In this document: positions 17,915 through 27,668 of the stretch, in pieces
How positions within the stretch are numbered: position 1 is the stretch's first letter
Layout of the letters: each line of letters opens with the position of its first letter
NCBI GenBank assembly: GCA_003990705.1
Contig: AP018318.1
Coordinates: 2,917,501-2,981,500, forward strand
Source: Nostoc sp. HK-01
Lineage (GTDB): Bacteria > Cyanobacteriota > Cyanobacteriia > Cyanobacteriales > Nostocaceae
Length of the DNA: 64,000 bases
Direction: 5' to 3'
Position numbers and translations under genes: made by a program
The notes under the pieces: model-generated
The model's database searches: none
Told to the model about the DNA's origin: nothing
Seen by the model: the letters and a program-made list of their open reading frames with translations, nothing else

Positions 17915-20128
17915 ATGCAAATAAATATACAGATGCACTTGAGAAAAATTTATCGACAACTTAATAAATACATCCAAAGAATATTTAAATCAGGAAATAA
18001 TCGGCAGTTCAAACCCATATATTTTATGTTGATGGGGATAGCTGTTGTATTTATTGCTTTTACCCTAGACGTAAGTACTGAAACAAGTGTTACGGGTGTA
18101 GCTGCAAGTACTTATAAAACATCTTGGATAGGAAATTCTTTTGGCGGTGGCGATAAGTGGGTACAAAATAATATTGAAGCAATGTATGTTGCACCTGATG
18201 GCACAGTTTATACTAATAGTCATTGGGATGAAGCTGGTAGAGAAGCAGGCATATATAAAGATGGCAATGTAATTGGAACTTTAGAAAGTACTCACGGCTG
18301 GAGTCGCAGTGGTGGTAAGGCGGTAGCAGCCAATAGTAAATATATTTATATTGCCTTAGCGCAAGGCTCAATTGGTAAAACAGATGAAGATTATCCACCG
18401 GAAGGCGTAACTTGGTATACTGTCAGACGCTATAACTTAGAGGGAAAACCAGCACCTTTTAATGGGGGAAGGGGTTGGGATAAAAGTATGTTAATTATCA
18501 GTAACAAAAGTGAAGTAACTGGATTAGCAACTGCGGGAAATGAGTTATATGTGAGTGATGCTGCAACTAACAAAATTCGCGTCTACAATAGCGAAACTAT
18601 GCAGGAACTACGTAGTTTTAGTGTAGTTAATCCAGGCGCGATCGCAGTAGACAAACAAGCAAATCTCTGGGTTCTGCAAAACCAAAATAAAATTTTGCGC
18701 TATTCTTCCACGGGTAAGCAATTACCGCAACAAATTACTAATATCACCAAACCAACGGCGATCGCGATTGATCATCAAGATAGACTTTTAATTGCAGATA
18801 ACAGTCAGCGTCAGCAAGTATTAATTTACAACATCAAGAATCAGCCTGTGCAAGTTGGCACTTTTGGGAGTAAAGGCGGTGTTTATGCAAGTACGCCTGG
18901 GGAAGTGCAACCATTGAAACTATATGGAATTACTGGAATTGGTGCAGATACCGCCGGGAATATCTATGTCAATAGCAATGGATTTAACAAATCCGGTACA
19001 GATTTACGCAAGTTTTCACCAGCAGGGAAGCAACTATGGCAATTACACGGATTATTATTTGTTGATAACGCTGATGCAGATCCGCAAACCGATGGTTTAG
19101 AAGTGTTCACTAAACAAGAACACTTTTTGATGGACTACAACCAACCGTCAGGTAAGCAATGGACTTACAAAGCTTACACCTTAAATCCCTTCAAATATCC
19201 CCAAGATCCGCGCTTACACACTTCCCCAGATGCTACTTTTGTTCGCCGTATTCAAGGTAAGCGGTTTTTATTTCTGACAAATATGTACGCCAGCTTTATA
19301 CAAATTTACCGCTTCGACTCGGCGAAAGATGGTAAGATTGCGATTCCTGCGGGGATGTTTGTTGGCACAAATGGCGGTGGTGAAAAATCAGTTAGTGGAA
19401 ATTGGCCGCCACATCAACCAAATAAAGGAGAATGGATTTGGCGCGATCGCAACGGTAACGGTGCATTTGATCAAGGTGAATATGATCAAAGTGAAGACTA
19501 TCCCTATTTAGGTGGTTGGTGGGTTGATAGTAAAGGTGATATTTGGAAAACCTTGCGGACTCAAGATGGAATTGGGATTCGCTACTATCCCCTCCAAGGA
19601 CTCGATCAATATGGTAATCCCATCTATAGCTATAGTTCTATGCAGAAGCAGAAAACTCCTAGCATGATTACCGATGTGCGCCGCATCGAATACTTCCCAG
19701 AAACCGATACGATGTATTTATCAGGCTTTACTGTTGATCATCCAGCGATCGGTGATGATGCTGGAGTCGTCGGTTCTGAGATTCTCCGCTTTGATAATTG
19801 GCGTAAAGGTAATAATCCCACACTTCGTTGGCGTGTTGTCATTCCCTACGACACCACAGGTAAGCGCGAAGTCTCCACCGCCGCCATGAGTGTTGCTGGC
19901 GACTATGTATTTGCTGTGAAAATGAAAACAGCAGAGGTTTATGTTTACAATGCCAAAACAGGCGCTACTGTCAAAACATTAAAACCAGGCGCAGAAGTTG
20001 CAGGTGAAAGTGGTTGGATTGATATACCCCAGGGTATCCGCGCTTTTCGGCGTTCAAATGGTGAGTATGTGGTGTTTGTTGAAGAAGATTGGAAAGGGAA
20101 AGTAATTATGTATCGCTTCCAAAGTTAG
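17915..20128 (+). CDS. Membrane-anchored NHL-type beta-propeller protein
   Basis: 737 aa. A basic N-terminus, one membrane segment (about 35-52, FMLMGIAVVFIAFTLDV), then a long extracytoplasmic part. Propeller-like repeats are visible: VSDAATNKIRVYNSETMQ, AIAVDKQANLWVLQNQNKILRYS, AIAIDHQDRLLIADNSQRQQ. The C-terminal part (about 500-720) has a Trp-rich segment with a DRNGNGAFD calcium-site-like stretch. It is divergent from two GT4 genes and precedes a PIG-L/GT4/AGE group, suggesting an envelope or exopolysaccharide role, which is inference. Confidence 0.72.
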   Translation: MQINIQMHLRKIYRQLNKYIQRIFKSGNNRQFKPIYFMLMGIAVVFIAFTLDVSTETSVTGVAASTYKTSWIGNSFGGGDKWVQNNIEAMYVAPDGTVYTNSHWDEAGREAGIYKDGNVIGTLESTHGWSRSGGKAVAANSKYIYIALAQGSIGKTDEDYPPEGVTWYTVRRYNLEGKPAPFNGGRGWDKSMLIISNKSEVTGLATAGNELYVSDAATNKIRVYNSETMQELRSFSVVNPGAIAVDKQANLWVLQNQNKILRYSSTGKQLPQQITNITKPTAIAIDHQDRLLIADNSQRQQVLIYNIKNQPVQVGTFGSKGGVYASTPGEVQPLKLYGITGIGADTAGNIYVNSNGFNKSGTDLRKFSPAGKQLWQLHGLLFVDNADADPQTDGLEVFTKQEHFLMDYNQPSGKQWTYKAYTLNPFKYPQDPRLHTSPDATFVRRIQGKRFLFLTNMYASFIQIYRFDSAKDGKIAIPAGMFVGTNGGGEKSVSGNWPPHQPNKGEWIWRDRNGNGAFDQGEYDQSEDYPYLGGWWVDSKGDIWKTLRTQDGIGIRYYPLQGLDQYGNPIYSYSSMQKQKTPSMITDVRRIEYFPETDTMYLSGFTVDHPAIGDDAGVVGSEILRFDNWRKGNNPTLRWRVVIPYDTTGKREVSTAAMSVAGDYVFAVKMKTAEVYVYNAKTGATVKTLKPGAEVAGESGWIDIPQGIRAFRRSNGEYVVFVEEDWKGKVIMYRFQS

Positions 20129-20155
20129 CTTTTCTTGTAAAAATTAGTGTGTTTT

Positions 20156-20188
20156 AGATCCCCGATTTCTTATATAAGTCGGGGATCT
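20156..20188 (+). terminator. Terminator/repeat hairpin
   Basis: AGATCCCCGA / TCGGGGATCT stem 28 bp after the NHL gene stop. Same repeat family as the hairpin at 38932-38960. Confidence 0.65.
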
Positions 20189-20531
20189 ATTTGTATAGGA
20201 ATAATTTTCAAAAAGTAGGATATTGATACTAAAGAACTATATTTATTAACATAAGAAATTGCTTTACATTGCTGATTGTTTTTTCATCAAATAAATAAAT
20301 ATTGACCTTCCATATATGCGATAAGTGAACTATCATACTAAATACATTTTACAATAATCACTCAATAAACTTTATGTACAGTTGTAAAAAACAAGCTGAA
20401 ACCTTTGAAATAAAAAGTAGATAGATATAGTTATTACTTGTTTGAGTTTGATAGATGAGCAACAATCCAAATCATCAAAAATAAATATCTGAATATATCT
20501 ATCTACATCCATATTTTTTGACCAAACATAT
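20189..20531. other. AT-rich intergenic region
   Basis: Leader and promoter region of the PIG-L gene; nothing else recognised. Confidence 0.4.
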
Positions 20532-21317
20532 ATGAAAATTAAAACTTATTTACAACAGTTACAAAAACTAATTCCTGGAGTTTGGCTGGAGAGAATACAA
20601 TATATTCATTCCAGTTTACTCATACGCTGGATTTTACTTCAAGGCAGTCAGCAATTAACTTTTAACCAAAAATCTGCTATGGTATTTTCTCCTCACCAAG
20701 ATGATGAAACATTTGGTTGTGGAGGGATGATTGCTCGCAAATGTGAGCAGGGTATTCCAGTAATAGTGGTGTTTATTACCAATGGTCAAGGTTCAGGAAA
20801 TATAGATACAGAATCGAGAAATAAAATTATTCAAACTCGCAGACAAGAGGCAATTAAAGCATTAAATATTTTGGGTGTTGAGACATCAGTAATTCACTTT
20901 TTAGATCAAGTAGATGGAGGCTTACAAGAGTTAAATCTCGCAGAAAAACAAGAGGCGATCGCCCAAATATCTGAACTTCTCCAACATCATCAACCAGAAG
21001 AAGTTTATGTACCCCACAGAAAGGACTGTCACCGTGATCATGAAGCGACATTTCATCTGGTGAAAGCCGCAATTCAGCAAGCAAACATTAAAGTTGACCT
21101 GCTGCAATATCCTATTTGGTTATTTTGGCGATCGCCATTATTTATTATGCTCAAATTATCAGATATAGCCGCAGCTTACAGTTTTTCAATTACCTCAGTG
21201 CAGCAGAAAAAAAATCAGGCGATCGCTGCCTATACTTCTCAACTTGCCAGTCTACCTCATGGTTTCGTCAATCGCTTTTTGGGTGCTTATGAAATATTTT
21301 TTAAAGTTGAGTCTTAA
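20532..21317 (+). CDS. PIG-L/LmbE-family deacetylase
   Basis: 261 aa zinc-dependent N-acetylglucosaminyl deacetylase family. The zinc motif appears as SPHQDDE (about 56-62, H-x-D-D) and the second site as HRKDCHRDH. Such enzymes deacetylate GlcNAc-containing glycolipids or polysaccharide precursors. It lies 48 bp before a GT4 gene and close to an AGE-family epimerase, so a role in modifying an amino-sugar glycan is likely. Confidence 0.88.
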   Translation: MKIKTYLQQLQKLIPGVWLERIQYIHSSLLIRWILLQGSQQLTFNQKSAMVFSPHQDDETFGCGGMIARKCEQGIPVIVVFITNGQGSGNIDTESRNKIIQTRRQEAIKALNILGVETSVIHFLDQVDGGLQELNLAEKQEAIAQISELLQHHQPEEVYVPHRKDCHRDHEATFHLVKAAIQQANIKVDLLQYPIWLFWRSPLFIMLKLSDIAAAYSFSITSVQQKKNQAIAAYTSQLASLPHGFVNRFLGAYEIFFKVES

Positions 21318-21365
21318 TTATTATCTACCTCCTACTATCAATGACATCTATAGAGAAAAAATCCT

Positions 21366-22505
21366 ATGAGAATATTACATATTACAAATCATGTCGAAAA
21401 AATTGGTAATGGCATCGTTAACGTAGCCGTAGACTTAGCCTGTCTGCAATCTCAAGATGGTCATGATGTGGCTGTAGCTTCTGCTGGTGGAGAATTTGAA
21501 ACATTACTAGCACGTCATAACATCAAACACTGCCAATTAGATCAATCTAGACAACCACTCAATTTACTCAAAGCTGCTTGGCGTTTTAGCGAGATTGTCC
21601 AGCAGTTTCAACCAGATATTGTCCATGCACACATGATGACAGGTGTCGTCCTGGCAGGTATTCTCCGCCAAGCATACCAGTATCATTTAGTATCTACAGT
21701 ACACAACGAATTTCAACGCAGTGCTGTCTTAATGGGATTGGCAGATCGAGTCATCGCCGTTAGCCAAGCAGTATCCGATTCAATGGTGCGTCGTGGTATA
21801 CCTCAGAATAAATTACGCGTGGTTTCCAACGGCACATTAGGTAGTCCTCGCCATCCCAACATTCAAGATTACCAACCTTTACCCTTACATCGCCCAGCCA
21901 TTACCACCGTTGCCGGGATGTATACTCGTAAAGGCATTGCAGAGTTAATCGCAGCATTTACAAAAATTGCCCCCAAATTTCCCGAAGCACACTTATATTT
22001 AGTAGGAAACGGCCCAGATCGTTCTATTTTTGAAGCAATAGTAGACAATATCCCCTGCGCCAAACTGCGTCAACGCATTCACTTTGAGGGTTTTCAGCCA
22101 GAACCCCAACGTTATATGCTGGCAACTGACATCTTTGTCCTGGCTTCCTACTGCGAATCTTTTGGTTTAGTGCTAACAGAAGCGCGAGAAGCGGGTTGTG
22201 CCATTATTGCCAGTGATGTAGACGGCATTCCCGAAACATTAGATAATCGCCAAGCTGGCATTCTTGTACCACCAAAAGATAGTCAATCTTTAGCCAATGT
22301 TTTAACGCAATTACTTGGTGATCCTGTACAACTTCAGTATTGGAAAAACCGTGCCAAACAAAATTTAGAACGGTTCAAAGCAGCACGAGTGCATGAAGAA
22401 ACAATGAATGTGTATCGTGAATTAGTGAAAAATTACAGCGTCCGTAGCGTTATGGATACTCAAGAAGTTTTACTCATGAAAACTCCCACCGCCCCAATGC
22501 GTTGA
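21366..22505 (+). CDS. GT4-family glycosyltransferase
   Basis: 379 aa. N-terminal GNGIVNVAVDLACLQ and ADIVHAHMMTG-like segment (QPDIVHAHMM); C-terminal donor site SYCESFGLVLTEAREAGCAIIASDVDGIPE (about 262-290). Third GT4 of the region, between the deacetylase and the epimerase gene, all co-oriented, suggesting one polysaccharide operon. Confidence 0.9.
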   Translation: MRILHITNHVEKIGNGIVNVAVDLACLQSQDGHDVAVASAGGEFETLLARHNIKHCQLDQSRQPLNLLKAAWRFSEIVQQFQPDIVHAHMMTGVVLAGILRQAYQYHLVSTVHNEFQRSAVLMGLADRVIAVSQAVSDSMVRRGIPQNKLRVVSNGTLGSPRHPNIQDYQPLPLHRPAITTVAGMYTRKGIAELIAAFTKIAPKFPEAHLYLVGNGPDRSIFEAIVDNIPCAKLRQRIHFEGFQPEPQRYMLATDIFVLASYCESFGLVLTEAREAGCAIIASDVDGIPETLDNRQAGILVPPKDSQSLANVLTQLLGDPVQLQYWKNRAKQNLERFKAARVHEETMNVYRELVKNYSVRSVMDTQEVLLMKTPTAPMR

Positions 22506-22548
22506 ACATACATGATACAGCCGTCTTAGGTAATAATTAACCCTGTAG

Positions 22549-23769
22549 ATGTCGACACAAGGGCGGAAATTTATGGAGTACGACTTCAAAGCATTAGCGG
22601 AACTTTACAAAAACGCACTCCTAAATGACGTACTCCCATTTTGGGAACAACACTCCTTAGACTTGGAACAAGGTGGTTACTTTACCTGCTTAAATCGTGA
22701 AGGCCAAGTTTACGACACCGACAAATTTATCTGGTTGCAAAACCGCCAAGTCTGGACTTTTTCGATGTTGTGCAACCAGTTAGAAAAACGCGAAAATTGG
22801 CTCGAAATTGCCAGAAATGGCGCTAAATTTCTTTCTCAACATGGCAGAGATGACGAAGGAAATTGGTATTTTGCCCTGACGCGCGAAGGTCAACCCCTAG
22901 TCCAGCCTTATAATATTTTTTCTGATTGCTTTGCCGCAATGGCATTTAGCCAATATGCCTTAGCTTCTGGTGAAGAATGGGCGCAAGATGTGGCAATGCA
23001 AGCTTACAACAATGTATTACGTCGCCAAGATAATCCCAAAGGTAAATATACTAAAACTTATCCCGGCACACGCCCAATGAAAGCCTTGGCTGTGCCGATG
23101 ATTTTAGCTAACCTGACTCTGGAAATGGAATGGTTACTCCCCAGTGAAACTTTAGAAAGTGTTTTAGCCACAACCGTTAAGGAAGTGATGAGTGATTTCC
23201 TCGACCAAGAACGAGGATTAATGTACGAAAATGTCGCCCCCGATGGTTCCCACATCAATTGTTTTGAGGGACGGTTGATTAACCCCGGTCATGGTATTGA
23301 AGCGATGTGGTTTATTATGGATATCGCCCGCCGGAAAAATGACAGTAAAACGATTAACCAAGCTGTTGATGTGGTGTTGAATATCTTGAATTTTGCTTGG
23401 GATGAAGAATACGGCGGTTTGTATTACTTTATGGATGCAGATGGACATCCGCCACAACAATTGGAATGGGATCAGAAGTTGTGGTGGGTACATCTAGAAT
23501 CGTTAGTTGCATTAGCAATGGGTTATCGCCTGACAAAACGTGCAGCTTGCTGGGAATGGTATGAAAAAATGCACGATTACGCCTGGAAGCACTTTGCAGA
23601 TCCTGAGTATGGGGAGTGGTTTGGCTATCTTAATCGGCGTGGAGAAGTGTTATTAAATCTCAAAGGCGGTAAATGGAAGGGATGTTTTCATGTACCCCGT
23701 GCTTTATATTTATGTTGGCAACAGTTTGCGGCTTTGAGTCGGATTTTCCCTACTGTTGTCAGTGAATAG
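22549..23769 (+). CDS. N-acylglucosamine 2-epimerase family protein
   Basis: 406 aa (alpha/alpha)6-barrel enzyme. Related cyanobacterial AGEs interconvert GlcNAc and ManNAc. Visible: RQVWTFSML near 63-71, [20 protein letters not shown] (about 230-250) holding one catalytic-type His, and [14 protein letters not shown] near the end holding the other. An internal ATG at 22573 (MEYDFKAL) is an equally good start. Its place after deacetylase and GT4 genes suggests supply of an amino sugar for glycan synthesis. Confidence 0.88.
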   Translation: MSTQGRKFMEYDFKALAELYKNALLNDVLPFWEQHSLDLEQGGYFTCLNREGQVYDTDKFIWLQNRQVWTFSMLCNQLEKRENWLEIARNGAKFLSQHGRDDEGNWYFALTREGQPLVQPYNIFSDCFAAMAFSQYALASGEEWAQDVAMQAYNNVLRRQDNPKGKYTKTYPGTRPMKALAVPMILANLTLEMEWLLPSETLESVLATTVKEVMSDFLDQERGLMYENVAPDGSHINCFEGRLINPGHGIEAMWFIMDIARRKNDSKTINQAVDVVLNILNFAWDEEYGGLYYFMDADGHPPQQLEWDQKLWWVHLESLVALAMGYRLTKRAACWEWYEKMHDYAWKHFADPEYGEWFGYLNRRGEVLLNLKGGKWKGCFHVPRALYLCWQQFAALSRIFPTVVSE

Positions 23770-23846
23770 CAAAAACCCCGGCGAAACTTACCGAGGTCAA
23801 AGGAAAAGGTCTAAATGTCGATGGGATATACCGAAGTCTCAAAATC

Positions 23847-24017
23847 TTAACTAACTACAAACCCAAATAAAACTAAAGCTGTTACAAGTGCAGTTGCAAC
23901 TGCGCCTTGGATAACGTAACGGCGTTGTTCCCAAATGGCTGGATACTCGGCGTAATACATCTTAGGTTCGGTTGCATAGTTATTTAGAACGCCATCTTCG
24001 TTAATTGTGGTATACAT
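23847..24017 (-). CDS. psb34: Psb34-like photosystem II assembly protein
   Basis: 56 aa, a single-pass thylakoid membrane protein, too short for ordinary gene finding. It reads MYTTINEDGVLNNYATEPKM, matching the N-terminal pattern TTEEGGxLNNFAxEPKxY of cyanobacterial Psb34 (formerly grouped with HLIPs); the membrane helix is AVATALVTALVLFGF near the C-terminus. Psb34 binds the CP47 side of PSII during assembly. It stands alone, followed by no operon partner. Confidence 0.75.
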   Translation of the reverse strand: MYTTINEDGVLNNYATEPKMYYAEYPAIWEQRRYVIQGAVATALVTALVLFGFVVS

Positions 24018-24190
24018 AATTTTTTTCCTTGCTTGTTAACTTATGTAAATAAATTTAACAATATTGTTACAAAAGGTCAAGTAGGCTTGACAAAAAAAGT
24101 TTTATTGTTTTCATTGCTTTAACTTATTGATGCTGATGTTTGGGAAAATGTCGGATAATCCATCTTGGTTTTACACTGAAGTCTGGAGTG

Positions 24191-24682
24191 ATGAGGAAAA
24201 AGTTGATGCGATTGTTAATGAGTACATTACTTGCCAGTGTTAGCCTTGGAGTATCTGCATTAGCGGTTCCAGCACAACAGTCGGTTTCTAATACGCAAGT
24301 TGCAGCAATGGTAGAAGCGCTGCGAAAAGCTGCACCCCAAACGGGTAAAGTCAACGATGGACTTTATAGTGATTGGCAAGTTCAACCTGGTACAGTCAAA
24401 GCTTGGTCGAAATTTTGCCTCAAAAAAGAACTGACACCAACACAGTTTGAAAATAATCCAGCAACTGCACGCCAAGTTATTTCTTGCATTACGCGTCGGG
24501 AGTTAGACAAACAGTTACGCGCCGCTAACAATAATGAAACTGCGGCGGTTAATGGTGTTGCTTGTTGGTGGATGACTGGTAACTATACAGGTTGTAACAG
24601 TGGCTTTACTGCTGCTTATGTCCGAAAAGTTGTTGCTTTTTATCAGCAGCAGCGTACTAAACCCTCTACTACTCAATCATAG
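24191..24682 (+). CDS. Exported small hypothetical protein
   Basis: About 163 aa from the ATG at 24191, chosen because it gives a clean signal peptide (MRKKLMRLLMSTLLASVSLG, cleavage near AVPAQQ). An in-frame start at 24140 would bury it. The mature part holds four cysteines (CLKK, CITR, CWWM, CNSG), probably disulfides in the periplasm. No family recognised. Confidence 0.65.
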   Translation: MRKKLMRLLMSTLLASVSLGVSALAVPAQQSVSNTQVAAMVEALRKAAPQTGKVNDGLYSDWQVQPGTVKAWSKFCLKKELTPTQFENNPATARQVISCITRRELDKQLRAANNNETAAVNGVACWWMTGNYTGCNSGFTAAYVRKVVAFYQQQRTKPSTTQS

Positions 24683-24854
24683 AAATAGCGTTTCTCTTGA
24701 TTGCCTATCCCCGAACTGACTGTTCGATTTGGGGCAAAAGTATTGATTTTATTCGTTATCGGGGATTGTTGTGAGATTTCTAACGTTGTGGAAATTTGCC
24801 GAAAGGTAGAAAGCACCCTGAAGGTTGCGGATGATGGGAGTGGAATTTTTTTAG

Positions 24855-24879
24855 GTGGGTTAGCGATCGCCTAACCCAC
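24855..24879. repeat. Hairpin with HIP1 loop
   Basis: GTGGGTTAG / CTAACCCAC with a HIP1 site (GCGATCGC) spanning the loop, just after the stop of the TerB-like gene on the minus strand. It may act as a terminator. Confidence 0.5.
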
Positions 24880-24898
24880 TCCTAGTAATATTTAAAAA

Positions 24899-25378
24899 TT
24901 ATTCTTCGTCTTCGTCTTCGTCATCTTCACATTCTTCTTCGTCTTCTCCAAATACTTCATCTATAAGTTCTTGAGCGCGTTCGTTGGAAATATTCAAAGC
25001 TTCTTGCAACTCAGAAATATAATCTTGTTCGCTATCGGGTACTTCTTCATCAATACCTACTACCAAAATAGCGGTGATGTATGCGGCTTCACGATAACCT
25101 CTGTTTGGCAAGGATTCAATCGCTTTGGCAATTAAGTCTTCTGGATCTTCTTCTTCTAACAGAGAGACTAATGTTTCGCCTAATTCTTCAAAGTCGTCTT
25201 CAGAATAATCTTCAAATTGAGCAATTTCGCCCAGCATTTCACTCAAAGCGTATTCTTCGGAGTAGCTAATACCTTCACCATCAGCTGCGCCGGAAAATAG
25301 CCCGATAAGAGCGATCGCAACTTCTGGTTCTAAAGCAACTGAACTGGCGCTACGGCCTTTGGGCAAACGTCTAGACAT
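24899..25378 (-). CDS. TerB-like acidic protein
   Basis: 159 aa. The middle (VAIALIGLFSGAADGEGISYSEEYALSEMLG) resembles the TerB/DjlA N-terminal helical domain, with acidic residues placed for metal binding. The C-terminus is a run of Asp and Glu (FGEDEEECEDDEDEDEE). Cytoplasmic. Function in cyanobacteria unknown. Confidence 0.6.
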   Translation of the reverse strand: MSRRLPKGRSASSVALEPEVAIALIGLFSGAADGEGISYSEEYALSEMLGEIAQFEDYSEDDFEELGETLVSLLEEEDPEDLIAKAIESLPNRGYREAAYITAILVVGIDEEVPDSEQDYISELQEALNISNERAQELIDEVFGEDEEECEDDEDEDEE

Positions 25379-25492
25379 AAAAATCCTATAAAAGTTTGAT
25401 ACTGCTTAAGCAAGCAATTTCTCAGGCTGGAAATTGCTTCTTCGTTAGCATTCCCAAAAAAATCAGAAAAAACACAGGAATTCTGGTTTTTT

Positions 25493-26761
25493 TTATGTAA
25501 ACTTTTTTGCATTCTTGTGGTTGCTTGCTTTTGCTTTCGCTAAAAGTGCTGTCCCATAAGCGGCTTCGGTGTTTTCTGAGGCAACTACAGGTACTTTTAA
25601 ATGCCGTTGACGAATAGCATTCCAAGTAGAGTTTGTTGCACCACCACCTGCTGTATAAACTCGTGTTACTTGATTTGCACCCAAGTTTTGTAGTAATTCA
25701 TATCCCCGTGCTTCTATCCGCGCCATACTTTCTAGCAAACCGTGTAAAAATTCCCTTGGTGCTGCGGGGCGTGGTGTGAGTCTGGGTGGTAAATTAGGGT
25801 CATTAATGGGAAAGCGATCGCCTGGTTGCACTAAGGGATAATAATCTAAGTTGCTAACTTTGGCTGGATCAATTTCCTGACTCAAGCTTTCTAACTCTGC
25901 ATTGGTAAAAAATTCTCGCAAAACTGCACCACCAGTATTAGATGCACCGCCAGTCAACCACAAATCACCAAACCGATGACTGTAAATTCCATATCTGGCA
26001 TCTTCTATACGGGTATGGCTTAATAATTTCAGTACCAAGGTGGAACCCAAAGATGTCACCGCTTCCCCTGGAGATTCTGCACCACTGGCAATAAAAGCGG
26101 CGATACTATCAGTTGTTCCTGCACATACCAAGCAATCTTTTGGTAAACCGAACTGAGACGCAATATCCGGGCGAATTTCTCTAATTGGAGTTCCTGGTGC
26201 TAAAACTTTTGGTAACTGAATCGGTATTTCTAGTTTTTCCAACCATTCTGGATATTCCAAGGCTTCCACGTCATAGCCTAACTTTAAAGCATTGTGGTAA
26301 TCACTAATACCCAATTGTCCATGCAGGAGAAAGGCTAACCAATCGGCTTGATGCAGAAAATAGCGAGCTTCTGAAAAAAAAGACTGCTGTGACATCCACA
26401 GAAGTTTGGCAAGACTGGAAGTAGCACTTAATACTGTATGGTTTGGTGGTGCAACTTTTTTTAATTGCTCTAGCACAACTGCGCCCCGCCCATCGTTGTA
26501 AAGTAAAGGTGCAGCTACAGGCTCACCAGCCCCATCACACAGCAAAACAGTAGAGGAAGTCCCATTGATAGCGATCGCTCTGATTTCTCGCCGCAATGGC
26601 TCAGGAATCTCGGCTAATAAGCTCCATAAGGTACTTTTCCAGTGTGCAGCCTCCAACTTCTGCCCAGAATAGCGCACTTCTGTTTGTATTTTGCCTTGCT
26701 CATCAATTACCACCCCGCGTGCGCCAGAAGTGCCATAATCAATCCCTAAATACAAATCCAT
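25493..26761 (-). CDS. FGGY-family carbohydrate kinase (ribulose/xylulose kinase type)
   Basis: 422 aa, ATP-dependent sugar kinase of the ASKHA fold. Phosphate-1 motif DYGTSGARG (8-16), second phosphate motif NGTSSTVLLCDG, adenosine region TAGGGATNSTWNAIR near 375. It is shorter than classical xylulokinases and matches the cyanobacterial/plant kinases shown to act on D-ribulose or D-xylulose; the exact substrate is inferred. Single gene. Confidence 0.88.
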   Translation of the reverse strand: MDLYLGIDYGTSGARGVVIDEQGKIQTEVRYSGQKLEAAHWKSTLWSLLAEIPEPLRREIRAIAINGTSSTVLLCDGAGEPVAAPLLYNDGRGAVVLEQLKKVAPPNHTVLSATSSLAKLLWMSQQSFFSEARYFLHQADWLAFLLHGQLGISDYHNALKLGYDVEALEYPEWLEKLEIPIQLPKVLAPGTPIREIRPDIASQFGLPKDCLVCAGTTDSIAAFIASGAESPGEAVTSLGSTLVLKLLSHTRIEDARYGIYSHRFGDLWLTGGASNTGGAVLREFFTNAELESLSQEIDPAKVSNLDYYPLVQPGDRFPINDPNLPPRLTPRPAAPREFLHGLLESMARIEARGYELLQNLGANQVTRVYTAGGGATNSTWNAIRQRHLKVPVVASENTEAAYGTALLAKAKASNHKNAKKFT

Positions 26762-26919
26762 ATTTTTATAAATTTTTATAATGAAAGATAACTATAGACT
26801 ACTGACTGACAAGGGCTTTTGTTGCATCTTGTAACAAGATATTCCCCAAAATCAGCAAAACAAGGAAAAGTAGTAAACGAACTGTCCAATATTGATTTGA
26901 GCTTAGGAGATTTTCAACC

Positions 26920-27015
26920 ATGCCCATCTCAGATACCCAAGTTTATATTGCTCTAGTTGTGGCGCTAGTTCCAGGCCTTCTGGCTTGGCGTTTAGCGACA
27001 GAACTTTACAAGTAA
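26920..27015 (+). CDS. psaM: Photosystem I subunit XII
   Basis: 31 aa single-span thylakoid protein of PSI, needed for stable PSI trimers. The sequence [18 protein letters not shown], ending ATELYK, is diagnostic. RBS AGGAGA (26905-26910) lies 9 bases before the ATG. It is followed by a terminator hairpin at 27067-27099. Confidence 0.93.
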   Translation: MPISDTQVYIALVVALVPGLLAWRLATELYK

Positions 27016-27066
27016 AACTACGCTCTGACTTCCTAAGCAGAGCTTAACAGTAAGTGCCACACCCTT

Positions 27067-27099
27067 ACACAACAATCAGGCTTTGCTTGGTTGTTGTGT
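27067..27099 (+). terminator. Terminator after psaM
   Basis: ACACAACAA / TTGTTGTGT 9-bp stem followed by TTATGTTT. Confidence 0.65.
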
Positions 27100-27326
27100 T
27101 TATGTTTGGAGACAGGTAATTAAAGATATACATTGCACCCATCACAGACAATGTAGGCGATCGCACATCACAATTTTTTATCCCCCAAATCATTCTTGTG
27201 GAAACAAGAACATCTACCACAAGTTAGAGGCTTTTGAAATTACACGCAGCAAACTGTTAATCATACCGGGTTGCAATTGCTGAAAGCAACTTGGGATGCA
27301 GAGAAACTCTTCGGGGGTCAAACACA

Positions 27327-27563
27327 ATGGTTAAGCTGTCTAACCCTGCTCTCCACGAAGAACCCCGTTATCAGCCAGCACCAATAATTCCTCTCAAGCA
27401 AGAGCAATCTTTACTTGATTGGTTAGCTAGTACTGGTCGATTACAACCTTACGTATTTGCAGAAAACTATTACGAAGATGAGGAAGACGACGAGGAAGAA
27501 GTGGTAGAGCTAATCGATACCTATGAAGATGAACCAGAAGAAATCGACCATTTAGAGGAGTGA
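27327..27563 (+). CDS. DUF3134-type small acidic protein
   Basis: 78 aa from the ATG at 27327 (RBS-like GGGGG at 27313-27317); an upstream in-frame ATG at 27291 is less likely. Cyanobacteria-specific family with the pattern NPALHEEPRYQPAPIIPLK and a Glu/Asp-rich C-terminus. No known role. Followed by a strong terminator at 27569-27608. Confidence 0.75.
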   Translation: MVKLSNPALHEEPRYQPAPIIPLKQEQSLLDWLASTGRLQPYVFAENYYEDEEDDEEEVVELIDTYEDEPEEIDHLEE

Positions 27564-27568
27564 ATTTA

Positions 27569-27608
27569 ACCACCAACAACATAAACTGCTGTTGGTGGTT
27601 CATTTTTG
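27569..27608 (+). terminator. Strong terminator
   Basis: ACCACCAACA / TGTTGGTGGT 10-bp perfect stem then TTCATTTTT, just after the DUF3134 gene. Confidence 0.8.
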
Positions 27609-27668
27609 CCGTATCCTACAAAAGCAGAAATGGCAAATTCTCCCATCCTCCCGTAATTTTTAAATCTG

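Noticed and set aside
27083-27283. 66-aa ORF between psaM and DUF3134
   Set aside because: Covers the psaM terminator and a HIP1 site; not protein-like.
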